A DNA stretch of 64,000 bases, taken from NCBI GenBank assembly GCA_934351925.1, contig CAKRJT010000009.1, positions 1-64,000 of the forward strand, in the 5' to 3' direction. The stretch's first letter is position 1. Every line of letters begins with the position of its first letter. The notes under the pieces were generated by a model, which saw only the letters and a program-made list of their open reading frames with translations, had not been told where the DNA came from and searched no databases. Positions 35,420-44,587 of the stretch are shown piece by piece. The DNA comes from an uncultured Lachnospiraceae bacterium (lineage in GTDB: Bacteria > Bacillota > Clostridia > Lachnospirales > Lachnospiraceae). A program made the position numbers and the translations under genes.

Positions 35420-36427
35420 ATGAAAATATTGTCCAAGATAATAACAGGTGTAGTCATAGCCGCCGCAATCGCCGCGATAGGCATCGGCTCATATATGAGC
35501 ACCAGGATAAAGTATAACGACGAGGGCTGCCTTGGAAATACAGCGGGAAACCTGATGAACAAGGGCTTGTTCGCCGAGCACAACGGAAAAATATATTTTT
35601 CCAACCCGTATGACGGCGACCAGCTCTACTCCATGAACAGCGACTGTACGGACATAAAGAAGCTCTCAGATGACTCCGTGTCCTACATAAACGTGACTGA
35701 CAATTATATTTTCTATGTGAGAAACAATTTTGACCCGGATAATGCCGGAATGATATTCCGTGGACAGCTCTACGGTATCATACGTTCCAAGTTAAACGGC
35801 AAAAACGGCAAAGCATTGACCATAGATGTGGTGCCATCGATGGTTCTCATCGGCAACCGTGTATATTATGGAAGCTACGACAACGGCAGAATCCAGACCA
35901 TGTACACCTCAATAGACAAAAAAGAGACCTCGACAATCAAGAATACACAGATTCCGCTCTACAGCATAGCAGGCAGCAAAGTCTATTATTCCGGCACGGA
36001 CGGCGACCACGATATCCACTCTCTCGACTTATCGAGCGGACTCTCCGAGACACTGCTTGAAGGCAACACCTATCTAGCCTCCATGGACGACGATATACTG
36101 TATTATCTCGACATGTCAAACAATTATGCGCTCACTGCATACGACACACTCACCGATGTCACGAAGGTTCTGTACGATGACAAATGTATCAACTACAATA
36201 TATACGATGACGTAATCTTCTTCCAGACCGAGGACGGCAGCAATGCCCTGCACCGCATGAAGCTTGACGGAAGCGGCGATACAATCATCGCAGCCGGCAA
36301 CTGCGACTCAATAAGCTGTACATCGCAGTACACCTTCTTTACCTTCTACGGTCAGAACATCCTCTACCGCGTGCCTACCCACGACGGAACAGACGTGGAA
36401 GTATTCACATATGTGCCGGAGAGATAA
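35420..36427 (+). CDS. Membrane-anchored DUF5050 beta-propeller-like protein
   Basis: This 335-residue protein has an N-terminal signal-anchor helix (IITGVVIAAAIAAIGIGSYM) and an extracytoplasmic domain of about seven repeated blades. Examples are GKIYFSNPYDGDQLYSMNSD, NYIFYVRNN and DDILYYLDMSN. This is the DUF5050 pattern common in Lachnospiraceae, related to YWTD/LRP-type propellers. I start at 35420, because the ATG 12 bases upstream would place GGAGG inside the gene. No enzymatic residues are evident; the role could be sensing or binding at the cell surface. It is monocistronic. Confidence 0.82.
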   Translation: MKILSKIITGVVIAAAIAAIGIGSYMSTRIKYNDEGCLGNTAGNLMNKGLFAEHNGKIYFSNPYDGDQLYSMNSDCTDIKKLSDDSVSYINVTDNYIFYVRNNFDPDNAGMIFRGQLYGIIRSKLNGKNGKALTIDVVPSMVLIGNRVYYGSYDNGRIQTMYTSIDKKETSTIKNTQIPLYSIAGSKVYYSGTDGDHDIHSLDLSSGLSETLLEGNTYLASMDDDILYYLDMSNNYALTAYDTLTDVTKVLYDDKCINYNIYDDVIFFQTEDGSNALHRMKLDGSGDTIIAAGNCDSISCTSQYTFFTFYGQNILYRVPTHDGTDVEVFTYVPER

Positions 36428-36429
36428 GC

Positions 36430-36479
36430 AAAAAGAGCTGCAAAGCCGCCCCCGCGCGGCACTTTACAGCTCTTTTTTA
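36430..36479. terminator. Bidirectional terminator
   Basis: AAAAAGAGCTG (36430-36440) pairs with CAGCTCTTTTTT (36468-36479), with an inner GC stem. It separates the convergent DUF5050 and TPR-DUF4037 genes and has T-runs on both strands. Confidence 0.85.
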
Positions 36480-36483
36480 TGCT

Positions 36484-38958
36484 TTATTTCATGGCTTCCA
36501 TGCGTCTTTGTGCATCTTCAAGCGATTTATAGCCATACTGTAACACCGTGTTCTCCATAATCATCTCGTTGAGATTTTTTCCGCTCTGATACAGCCCTAT
36601 CACATATCTGCAATACAGAATGAATGTGTCCTTTGAGTAGGTGTCAAGCTCGCCGCGCAGGTATGTCTCCGCGGAGGTATCATACGGAGTGTCCTCAGAG
36701 GTGTGGATATAGCGAATCTGGCCTGCAAGCGCCGGGTACTTCGCAACGAACTCCTCCAGCCACCCGACCTGAATTGCGATTACCTGCTCCGCTATCGTCC
36801 TTCTCTCGTCATCTATCGGTGGAAGGCTGTCCTTGAAGCCCTCGTACTCCTGTGGCGCCGTGCTCTTCATCATGCGTGCATACTTTTCCGTGACAAGATT
36901 TCTCCCGGTGCGCTCCCCGTCCTCCAGATCGGACAGATAGCTTCTTAGAAGCTCCTCGTTCCAAGCCATGAACTGGCTTCTTCTCATCAGCGTGAAGGTG
37001 TTATAATTGTTCTGGCAGTCCGCCCTTCCGCCCTCGTTGCGGGTAACCTGAAACATTTCCCACTCCGTGTTCACTATCTTTTCGATTACCTCACGCACAT
37101 CACCGCTATGCTCCTGCGCCTTGAGCGAGTTTTTCATGTTCTCATAGCCCTGCATGATGGCATAGCCCTGCATCTCCATATAGTTATCGCCGCTTCCTGA
37201 AAGGCTCTGCAGGTTCAACAGTCTGACAAGCTGCGAGCAAATCTGCTCTATACACTCTGAAACCCTGTCCGCGTCATGGTAATCAAGCCGCGCAAGCTCC
37301 CCGAGTTTCTCACATATCCGCGTAAGGACCGGCTCCTGCCTGCACTCTGCCATCTTCTCAAGCGCCCTATATGACCACTTGTAGTACGGCATGTATTCCC
37401 TGTAGACGAGAAAACACAGCCGCATAGTCTGCTCGACAAAGCCGGTGTAGGCAAGCAAAGCTGCCACATAGTCCACTCGGCGTATGCATCTTCCGTAATT
37501 ATACTGACCGCACTGTGCGACTTTTACCGCTGTCTCTGCCATCTTAGGATACCACAGTTCATTCGGATAGTACTCCGCAAGGCGCTGCCTCTCACCTGTA
37601 AATATTCCCGCATCGTCCCTGAAAATTTCACCGTTTACCGCTGCCGCGGCACCGTTCTCAGAGATATTCTTCCACGCTGAAATGTCATCTCCTGCAGGAA
37701 CGGAGGCACACCCTATGTGCTCCTTTAAAAAATCACTGATTTTTATAACTCCGACACGCCCGTGTCCGTTTTTCGTCTCAACTCTCGCAGGCACACCCAT
37801 AAAGCTCTTAGGAAGCTTTCCGTACTCTGCGGCAAGCCGCTCACCGATGCTGTCATAGTCCTCATCTGAAAGCCACAGACATACCGCCGGACCAAAATCA
37901 TGGTCTGTCGACAGCTCATCATCGAAGCCAAAGCACTCCGAGCCGTGTCCCGCAAGCCCGACGGCTATTCTGTCCTCATACTCACTAAACTCAGAGTGTA
38001 TCATATCCTTAACATAGGTCTCATAGTACGCCCTTGAAAGCTCAAGACCATTTAACACCGCACCGTCATGGCATACTGTGTTAAGCTGATTTTTTAAACC
38101 GGAAATTCTGACAGCTATCGTATCGTATACAGCGTCTGCAGCAGTGCACTCTGCGGCAAGCCCTTCATATGCCGCTATGCAGTTCTCACAGGTCGCCCTA
38201 TATGCACTGTTCTGATAGCCATAGCTTCTCGCTATCTCGGTGAGCGCCTCCTCATAGACCTCTGCCGCCTTTTTGTACTCACCCCTCTTCAGATGAAGGT
38301 CTCCGTATGCCGAGAGCGCCGCGCCGTAGTGCGCGTCCTTGTATTTTCTGCCCTTATCCCGTTTAAATATCTCAAGAGCCCTCAATATATACTGCTCCGC
38401 CTCATCGTACTCCCCACGCCTGATATACAAAAGCGACAGATTGATGTATGTTGTAGCCTCCTCAACCTCACAGTCGGGAAGCTCCCTTATCAGCTCCAAC
38501 GCCTTTAAAAGCTCCTCCCTCGCACGTTCATCGTCACCCGTCTCTGAGTAGAACAGGCTTATGTTGTTATACAGCGATGCGTATCTGTATGCATCCTTGC
38601 AGCCTGAGTTTTTAAGCTCCTGCGCCGCCTTCTCGTACAAATCCCCTGCTTTTTTATAGTCACCTGCCGCCCTGTACGCGGTAGCAGCATTCAGTACTAT
38701 CGTCGCATAGTCCTGCGTCCCTTCAAGCCCCGCGCCCCACGCTATCGTCATCGCCTTATCGGCAAACATTGTAGACAGCTCGTGCTTTCCCGTCACACGA
38801 TACAGCCCGACAAGCTCACTCATAACCGTGAGAAGCGCCTGAGTGTCCTCACGCTCAAGTGCCTGTCTGATATTGTCAGTCAGGAACTCCTCCGCCTCGT
38901 CCATTTTTTTGTCCGACAAAAGCCCGTCAAGCTTTTGAAAAAATACATTGTAATCCAT
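36484..38958 (-). CDS. TPR - DUF4037 nucleotidyltransferase-like - DUF4125 protein
   Basis: This 824-residue soluble protein joins three parts. Residues about 1-290 are TPR repeats (AATAYRAAGDYKKAGDLYEKAA and similar). Residues about 310-600 are DUF4037, a Pol-beta-type nucleotidyltransferase fold with the GS...DxD signature at GHGSECFGFDDELSTDHDFG (Gly339-Ser340, Asp352, Asp354). Residues about 612-824 are DUF4125. The metal-binding residues are present, so catalysis is possible: transfer of a nucleotide to a protein, RNA or small molecule. It has its own terminator and no obvious partner gene. Function is unknown to me. Confidence 0.8.
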   Translation of the reverse strand: MDYNVFFQKLDGLLSDKKMDEAEEFLTDNIRQALEREDTQALLTVMSELVGLYRVTGKHELSTMFADKAMTIAWGAGLEGTQDYATIVLNAATAYRAAGDYKKAGDLYEKAAQELKNSGCKDAYRYASLYNNISLFYSETGDDERAREELLKALELIRELPDCEVEEATTYINLSLLYIRRGEYDEAEQYILRALEIFKRDKGRKYKDAHYGAALSAYGDLHLKRGEYKKAAEVYEEALTEIARSYGYQNSAYRATCENCIAAYEGLAAECTAADAVYDTIAVRISGLKNQLNTVCHDGAVLNGLELSRAYYETYVKDMIHSEFSEYEDRIAVGLAGHGSECFGFDDELSTDHDFGPAVCLWLSDEDYDSIGERLAAEYGKLPKSFMGVPARVETKNGHGRVGVIKISDFLKEHIGCASVPAGDDISAWKNISENGAAAAVNGEIFRDDAGIFTGERQRLAEYYPNELWYPKMAETAVKVAQCGQYNYGRCIRRVDYVAALLAYTGFVEQTMRLCFLVYREYMPYYKWSYRALEKMAECRQEPVLTRICEKLGELARLDYHDADRVSECIEQICSQLVRLLNLQSLSGSGDNYMEMQGYAIMQGYENMKNSLKAQEHSGDVREVIEKIVNTEWEMFQVTRNEGGRADCQNNYNTFTLMRRSQFMAWNEELLRSYLSDLEDGERTGRNLVTEKYARMMKSTAPQEYEGFKDSLPPIDDERRTIAEQVIAIQVGWLEEFVAKYPALAGQIRYIHTSEDTPYDTSAETYLRGELDTYSKDTFILYCRYVIGLYQSGKNLNEMIMENTVLQYGYKSLEDAQRRMEAMK

Positions 38959-39032
38959 GTACCGCCTCCATAATCAATTTTTAAAGCTTTTCCGGCGCAG
39001 TACATATTGTATCTTTCCCATGTACCTGCGCC

Positions 39033-40748
39033 CTACTCTGCGGTCTGAAGCTTAACCATCTTCGCATATATTCCGTTTTTCCTGATAAGCTCCGAAGGCT
39101 TTCCGGTCTCGGCGACATGGCCGCCGTCTATCACGACAATCTTATCCGCACCCGATACGGTACGCATACGATGTGCGATGATGATGACCGTCTTGTTCTT
39201 TATGAGCCTTGATATAGCCTCCTGAATGAATGTCTCATTCTCGGCGTCAAGCGACGCTGTAGCCTCATCGAGAAGAATAACCGGTGCGTCCTTCAAGAGG
39301 GCTCTGGCTATCGAAATTCTCTGTCTCTCACCGCCCGAGAGAGCCGAACCGTTCTCCCCGATGACGGTCTGGTAGCCGTCCGGCAGTCTCCTTATGAACT
39401 CATCACACTGTGCCTCCCTCGCCGCCTGCATAACCTCCTCATCGGTTGCGCCCTTTTTGCCTATTCTGATATTTTCCATAATGGTGTTATCAAAAAGCGT
39501 GACGTCCTGAAATACAATCGAGTATGCCGAAAGGAGCTTTTCCGGGTCAACCTGTGAAATATCCTTGCCGCCGAGCTTTATGCTGCCGCCGTCAGCGTCC
39601 CAAAATCTCGCTGCGAGCTTGGAAACCGTTGACTTTCCTCCGCCCGATGGACCTATAAGCGCTGTGACCTCGCCCTGCTTTGCCGTAAAGCTTATATCGT
39701 TAAGTACCTTTTCATTCTTATCGTAGGAAAAGCTTACATTTGAGAACTCGATGTCGTAGGATTTAACATTAAGCTCGCCGCTTCCCTTCTGTACAGGGTA
39801 GTCCGTAATCTCATTCATTCTCTCAACATTTACGTCCTGGGCTATGACTGCCGCAAGGTTCATAAGTGTTCCCTGCATAGGCTCATAAATTCTTGAAACC
39901 ACAAGAATGAACATGAAAAATGTAAGCACGTCAAGCTTGCCGCTGCACAGCAGAACCGAGCCGACGAGCGCAACCGTTCCGATTCCGAAACGAAGGATAC
40001 AGGAAGCCGACACCACGAACACAGCCGTTCCAAGCTCCGCCTTAAAGCTCTCCTTCTCAAGGGCTGTAATCTTGCCCCTCAGGCCTTCAAGATATTTTTC
40101 CTCAGCGTTGTAGGACTTCAGATCCTTGATGGTCTCAAGGTATTCCTGCAAGCCGTCAGCCTGTGCGACAGCGACATTTCTCTTTCTTCTCGAAATGCCT
40201 CTCTGGACATTTCCCGAGCAGCCGACAATTATAAGTGCGATAGGAAGCACCCACAAAGTCGCAGCCGCCATTCTCCAGTCAAAGAAGAAAAGGCTTATCG
40301 CAATCAGCACTGTAGAAATCATCGCCCCGAAAAACTGCGGCATGACATGTGAGAAATTGTGCTCGAGCACCGTACAGTCGCCGAGTATGGTTGATGTTAA
40401 ATCCGCCAAATCTTTCTTTCCGAAGAAAGACAGCGGAAGTGTCCTAAGCTTCTCCGCGATATTGATTCTTCTGTGCTCACTTTCCCTGTATGTCGAGAAA
40501 AATGACGCATTGTACTGCATATAAAAAAATACTCCGAATACAACCAGAATTATAACACAGCCCGCAATATATGTATATCTGTGATTTGCCGGAATCTCCC
40601 CATTAATCAAATCAGCCGCGAGATAATACATAAGCGCAACCGGAACCATAAGCATTATGTTCTGCAATGTGGTTATCGCGGTACATTTTATAAAATCAAC
40701 CGCTCCCTGCCTCGTGAGAGCATATCTTTTAATCAATTTTTTAATCAT
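39033..40748 (-). CDS. ABC exporter half-transporter B (permease-ATPase)
   Basis: This ABC transporter half of about 571 residues has an N-terminal six-helix exporter domain and a C-terminal ATPase. Walker A is GPSGGGKST, the signature is LSGGERQRISIARALL and Walker B is VILLDEATASLD. The start is the ATG with AAGGTAGGGGG upstream; it overlaps the stop of the upstream half by 4 bp (ATGA), which indicates translational coupling. With the partner it should form a heterodimeric exporter. The TetR-type regulator upstream suggests export of a toxic compound, peptide or siderophore-like molecule; the Irp6/YbtPQ type is also possible. Confidence 0.92.
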   Translation of the reverse strand: MIKKLIKRYALTRQGAVDFIKCTAITTLQNIMLMVPVALMYYLAADLINGEIPANHRYTYIAGCVIILVVFGVFFYMQYNASFFSTYRESEHRRINIAEKLRTLPLSFFGKKDLADLTSTILGDCTVLEHNFSHVMPQFFGAMISTVLIAISLFFFDWRMAAATLWVLPIALIIVGCSGNVQRGISRRKRNVAVAQADGLQEYLETIKDLKSYNAEEKYLEGLRGKITALEKESFKAELGTAVFVVSASCILRFGIGTVALVGSVLLCSGKLDVLTFFMFILVVSRIYEPMQGTLMNLAAVIAQDVNVERMNEITDYPVQKGSGELNVKSYDIEFSNVSFSYDKNEKVLNDISFTAKQGEVTALIGPSGGGKSTVSKLAARFWDADGGSIKLGGKDISQVDPEKLLSAYSIVFQDVTLFDNTIMENIRIGKKGATDEEVMQAAREAQCDEFIRRLPDGYQTVIGENGSALSGGERQRISIARALLKDAPVILLDEATASLDAENETFIQEAISRLIKNKTVIIIAHRMRTVSGADKIVVIDGGHVAETGKPSELIRKNGIYAKMVKLQTAE

Positions 40749-42553
40749 ACGGCACCCCCTACCTTCCAAGTCACGGATTTTCTATACTCTTCCCACATCT
40801 TTTTATAGTTATTGTCATTTACGTTGTCCGTGAGAAGCTCCTCGTGTGTTCCCGACTGTGCAACTTTTCCGTCCTTCAGGACAAATATCTCATCGGCGTC
40901 TTTGACGGTCGACAGCCTGTGTGCAATCATGATCACCGTCTTGTTCTTTCCGATTTCGTCAAACGCCTTCTGCACAAGGCTCTCGTTCTCAGGGTCGGCA
41001 AACGCTGTCGCCTCATCGAAAATTACGATAGGAGCGTCCTTTAAAAGCGCCCTCGCAATGGCTATACGCTGTGTCTCGCCTCCCGACAGATAAGTTCCGT
41101 GGGTTCCAAGCTGCGTGTCTATTCCCTTCGAAAGCTTTGCAATTATGTCATCGCACTGTGCAAGGTGAAGCGCACGCTTTAGCTCCTCGTCAGTGGCATC
41201 AGGTTTTGCAAGCTTTAAATTTTCCCTTATGCTCATCTTTAACAGTTTATTATTCTGAAAAACATAGGCAATCATATCGTTTAGCTGTGCCTTCGGAATA
41301 TCCTTGATATTCACGCCGCCGATACTTATGCTTCCCGACTTCACATCAAAGAACCTCGCAATAAGCGCCGCCGTGGTACTCTTTCCGCCGCCGGACGGTC
41401 CGACAAACGCCACATGCTTTCCCTGCGGTATACCAAGCGAAATTCCGGACACCGCGTCGCGGTCAGCACTATCATATCTGAAGGTCACGTTGTCAAGCTT
41501 GATTGAATAATCAACCGTATTTTTCTTTGTCTCCTGCTCAGGGAGCGGCTCAAGCTCAAGTATCGACTGGACTCTCGAAAGCGCGTCCTCCACAAGCATA
41601 TTGTTCTCACTCATAAACATCATCTTCGTGAAAGTGGTTGAGACAATAGGCGTAAAAATTATATAAAACAGAAGATTTACAACAAATTTATCCGTGACAT
41701 TTCCGCCTGCCGTAACCACAAGCGCGGCACAGGTCAGAAATGCGAACACACTGTTTACCGACACCTCAAAGAGCACCATCGGTCTGCGGCACATCTTCGT
41801 GTAGGACATACAGAATTTTCCATAATTGCTTATCGAGTCACGGAATTTTTTGAAAGTGAACACCGACTGACCGAAGGTCTTTACAACCGGCATTCCTCTG
41901 ACATACTCTACCGCCTGATTGTTCATGTCCTCGAGCGCGTCCTGATAATGCTTCATGTCCTCAGCCATCTTCTTTCCCATCATTCCCGCCATGTTTACGA
42001 ACGCGAGCACAACAGGGACAAGGCTTAAAAGTCCAAGCTTCCAGTCAAATATAAACAGCATGATGATGAGTGCCACCGGGGTGATCATCGCGTTGGCTGT
42101 ATCCGGGAGCTGATGTGCAAGATATGTCTCCGTTGCCTCCGCTGACTCTGCTATTATCTTTCTGACCTTTCCGCTTCCCATACTGTCGATGACTCCGAGC
42201 GGCAGCTTCTTCACATGATTAAGCGCCGTAACCTTCATATTCGCTGCAATTCTGAACGCCGCCCTGTGCGAGCACAGCAGCGCCGCAAAATATACCAGCA
42301 TGCTTATGAGCGCCATGACCACAGCCATCACACCGTTATGTACAATTCCCTCCGCTCTCGAGAAATCGGGCATGACCTCGATTACCTCTTTTATGATTTT
42401 CCACAGATAGATAAACGGAAAAAGTGCAAGCACCGCACTCACCGCCGACATAATGATTGACGCATACGAAAAGCTCTTATAGCTGCCCGCATACGCCATG
42501 AGCCTCTTGAAAGCCGAGTCTTTCTTAGGGCTCTTCTCGTTTCCTTCCTTCAT
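40745..42553 (-). CDS. ABC exporter half-transporter A (permease-ATPase)
   Basis: This is the 602-residue partner of the following gene: six-helix membrane domain, then an ATPase with Walker A GPSGGGKST, signature LSGGETQRIAIARALL and Walker B IVIFDEATAFADPEN. Here the D-loop reads AFAD where most have ASLD, a feature shared with siderophore-linked YbtP/Q-like exporters/importers. It is the first transporter gene, 142 bp after tetR. Two inverted repeats lie in that gap. The pair is probably co-transcribed with tetR or from the gap. Confidence 0.92.
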   Translation of the reverse strand: MKEGNEKSPKKDSAFKRLMAYAGSYKSFSYASIIMSAVSAVLALFPFIYLWKIIKEVIEVMPDFSRAEGIVHNGVMAVVMALISMLVYFAALLCSHRAAFRIAANMKVTALNHVKKLPLGVIDSMGSGKVRKIIAESAEATETYLAHQLPDTANAMITPVALIIMLFIFDWKLGLLSLVPVVLAFVNMAGMMGKKMAEDMKHYQDALEDMNNQAVEYVRGMPVVKTFGQSVFTFKKFRDSISNYGKFCMSYTKMCRRPMVLFEVSVNSVFAFLTCAALVVTAGGNVTDKFVVNLLFYIIFTPIVSTTFTKMMFMSENNMLVEDALSRVQSILELEPLPEQETKKNTVDYSIKLDNVTFRYDSADRDAVSGISLGIPQGKHVAFVGPSGGGKSTTAALIARFFDVKSGSISIGGVNIKDIPKAQLNDMIAYVFQNNKLLKMSIRENLKLAKPDATDEELKRALHLAQCDDIIAKLSKGIDTQLGTHGTYLSGGETQRIAIARALLKDAPIVIFDEATAFADPENESLVQKAFDEIGKNKTVIMIAHRLSTVKDADEIFVLKDGKVAQSGTHEELLTDNVNDNNYKKMWEEYRKSVTWKVGGAV

Positions 42554-42611
42554 GGCTTTACCTCCTGATTTGTTTTGTTATATGTGCCAAACATTTAGCA
42601 TATTCAGCTAA

Positions 42612-42637
42612 GTTATGTTAGTTTCAGCTAACATAAC
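42612..42637. promoter_or_regulatory. 10-6-10 palindrome upstream of the ABC exporter
   Basis: GTTATGTTAG and CTAACATAAC are perfect arms separated by 6 bp, between tetR and the exporter genes. It can be a regulator site or a stem-loop. It differs from the palindrome upstream of tetR, although both contain GTTA/TAAC elements. Confidence 0.6.
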
Positions 42638-42695
42638 CTCAAATAAAAAGTTCCAAAAAAGGAACCTTTATCTGCTAAAAAAATGCAATTATTTA

Positions 42696-43319
42696 TCAAT
42701 GAACAGCCATATCAAAAAGCCTCGCCCAGCCAGCTGTATAAAATTCGCGAAGCTGCCCAAGATAGGTCTTAGCCTCGCCGATATCATTCTTATGAATGAG
42801 TAGCTCGAAAAATGCCGTGAACATGCCGCTCACAAGCACATGCTCAAGCTTCGTGTCTATCTGTCTTATGTCATTGCCGTTCCTTCTCATAAGCTCGACA
42901 AAATCATGTGTCGCCTGAACCTCCACCATCGACATCTCATGCACCATGTTCTCATATCTGGTGCCCTTAGAACATGTGAGTATGAGTCTGAATTCGTCCT
43001 CGTAGGCGTACATGTACTCGAGCATCTGCTCCATACAGTCACCGCTCACCTTTCCCATATTCTCCTGCTGGACATTCGCCTCAAGCTTCTTAAAACCGTT
43101 CTGCGTGCTGACATACATCTCCATAAGATGCCCATACTGCTCGGACACAAGCGCGTCAAACAGCTTTTCCTTGCTGTCATAATAGCCGTAAAACGCTCCC
43201 GTAGTCACGCCCGCACTCTTCACAATATTTCTGAGCGATGCCCCCATAAAGCCCTTCTCAAGGAACTCCCTCTTTGCCGAAGCATGTATCTTTTCCAAGG
43301 TTGTCATTGTATTTTCCAT
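42696..43319 (-). CDS. TetR/AcrR family transcriptional regulator
   Basis: This 207-residue TetR-type regulator has an N-terminal HTH (KIHASAKREFLEKGFMGASLRNIVKSAGVTTGAFYGYYDSKEKLFDALV, seen in pieces such as SLRNIVKSAGV and GAFYGYYDSKEKL). Its helical ligand-binding domain is rich in Met and Glu. The start has AAAGGAG upstream. It is transcribed just before the two ABC exporter genes, and a 36-bp palindrome overlaps its own promoter region. So it probably represses itself and the exporter until a ligand binds. Confidence 0.92.
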   Translation of the reverse strand: MENTMTTLEKIHASAKREFLEKGFMGASLRNIVKSAGVTTGAFYGYYDSKEKLFDALVSEQYGHLMEMYVSTQNGFKKLEANVQQENMGKVSGDCMEQMLEYMYAYEDEFRLILTCSKGTRYENMVHEMSMVEVQATHDFVELMRRNGNDIRQIDTKLEHVLVSGMFTAFFELLIHKNDIGEAKTYLGQLREFYTAGWARLFDMAVH

Positions 43320-43356
43320 GTAATCTCCACTCCTTTTGCGTTACAGCCGCAAACAG

Positions 43357-43392
43357 GTGATGTAACAATGTTATATAGCACTGTTACATCAC
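43357..43392 (-). promoter_or_regulatory. Operator palindrome in the tetR promoter
   Basis: GTGATGTAACA (43357-43367) and TGTTACATCAC (43382-43392) are perfect 11-bp arms flanking an A/T-rich centre with TATATAG. It lies 38 bp before tetR and would place a TetR dimer over the promoter. Confidence 0.7.
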
Positions 43393-43431
43393 TTGTTATA
43401 AACCATATATGAACATTTGTCAATATGTTTT

Positions 43432-43875
43432 TTACTCCTCAAATCCTACAAGGAGCTTGTGCAGTATCCTGTACAGCTCCCCCGCCTCCTGCGGTTCAAG
43501 CTTCACACAGCCTGCCATTTGGTGCGGTACCTTTACAGCCTCATCTTTCAGCACCTCACCCTCAGGGGTTATGGCGATTATGAGCACGCGCTCGTCCTTG
43601 TCGTCCCTGTTCCTTGCGACGAGCCCCTTCTGTTCGAGCCGCTTTAACAGCGGGGTTAATGTCCCGGAGTCGAGATACAGCCTCTTCCCCAAATCCTTCA
43701 CATTAATCTCCTTCTCCTCCCACAGCACCATCATCGCAATGTACTGTGTATAGGTCAAATCAAGCTCGTCGAGAAACGGCTTATACCGCCTCACAATCTC
43801 CTTCGCGCATGCATAGAGCGGAAAACATAGCTGATTGTCCAGCCTTAATGCATCGTACTTCTCTTTGTCACTCAT
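43432..43875 (-). CDS. ohrR: OhrR-type MarR family peroxide-sensing regulator
   Basis: This 147-residue MarR-family repressor is of the OhrR type. Its reactive cysteine is Cys17 in the typical DNQLCFPLYACAKEI context, followed by YTQYIAMMVLWE and the winged helix LYLDSGTLTPLLKRLEQKGLV. I start at MSDKEKYDAL, which has GGAG 5 nt upstream, rather than 24 bases further up. It is encoded 26 bp after a glutathione peroxidase gene, and tandem ATTGTGTACAAT sites lie before that gene. Organic hydroperoxides would oxidise Cys17 and release the DNA. Confidence 0.88.
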   Translation of the reverse strand: MSDKEKYDALRLDNQLCFPLYACAKEIVRRYKPFLDELDLTYTQYIAMMVLWEEKEINVKDLGKRLYLDSGTLTPLLKRLEQKGLVARNRDDKDERVLIIAITPEGEVLKDEAVKVPHQMAGCVKLEPQEAGELYRILHKLLVGFEE

Positions 43876-43901
43876 AAAATCTCCTACAATAGTCATCAAT
43901 C

Positions 43902-44447
43902 CTACAAAAGCTCTTTTATCTTTTCCTCGACAAGTGCCATATCCGCCGTCGGCTCAAAGCGCTCCACAACATTTCCATCCCTATCAATCAGGAACTTCGT
44001 AAAATTCCACTTGATATCCGGGTTGGTCATAAAATCCGGCTGCAATCTCTCCAATCTGCTCTGTAGCATCGTCGCCAGCGGATTTTCCTCGTCGAAGCCC
44101 TCAAAGCCCTTCTGCTCCTTCAAAAATTTATAAAGCGGGTGTGCGTTCTCTCCGTTGACCTCTATCTTGGCGTAATGCTTAAACTTAATTCCAAACTTCG
44201 CATCACATAAGGAGACAATCTCCTCATTCGTCTCCGGCGCCTGATTTCCGAACTGGTTGCACGGGAAATCCAGTATCTCCAAGCCCTGAGCCTGATACTT
44301 CTCATACAAATCCTGCAGATCATCGTACTGCGGCGTAAAACCGCACCTGGTCGCCGTGTTCACCACCAGCACCACATTCCCGCGGTACTCCTCCATCTTA
44401 TGCACTCTTCCTATTACGTCCTCTGCCTCAAAATCATAAAAACTCAT
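43902..44447 (-). CDS. Glutathione peroxidase family protein (Cys type)
   Basis: This roughly 181-residue thiol peroxidase of the GPx/BsaA family reduces hydroperoxides. The peroxidatic residue is Cys35 in NTATRCGFTPQYDDLQ (Cys, not selenocysteine), with Gln in FPCNQFGNQAP and Trp-Asn in IKWNFTKFLIDRDG. Such clostridial enzymes usually use thioredoxin. I start at MSFYDFEAEDV, which has AGGAGG 8 nt upstream. It is the first gene of a two-gene unit with ohrR, so it is probably induced by organic peroxide. Confidence 0.93.
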   Translation of the reverse strand: MSFYDFEAEDVIGRVHKMEEYRGNVVLVVNTATRCGFTPQYDDLQDLYEKYQAQGLEILDFPCNQFGNQAPETNEEIVSLCDAKFGIKFKHYAKIEVNGENAHPLYKFLKEQKGFEGFDEENPLATMLQSRLERLQPDFMTNPDIKWNFTKFLIDRDGNVVERFEPTADMALVEEKIKELL

Positions 44448-44490
44448 TGCAGTGCCTCCTTTGATTGTGTGTTTGTGCTTGGTAAATTTA

Positions 44491-44566
44491 ATTGTGTACA
44501 ATTACATTGTGTACAATCTTTATGGATATAGAATACAACCTATTGATGAGTTTGTCAATAGGTTGT
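44491..44566 (-). promoter_or_regulatory. gpx-ohrR promoter with tandem OhrR-like operators
   Basis: On the minus strand TTGACA (44553-44558), a 17-bp spacer and TATTCT (44530-44535) form the promoter. Downstream are two identical 12-mers ATTGTGTACAAT (44491-44502 and 44506-44517), 15 bp apart. They resemble the TACAATT-AATTGTA core of known OhrR boxes. An additional perfect inverted repeat ACAACCTATTGA/TCAATAGGTTGT (44535-44566) covers the -35 region. Confidence 0.75.
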
Positions 44567-44587
44567 GCACAATTTACTGTCATTCAC

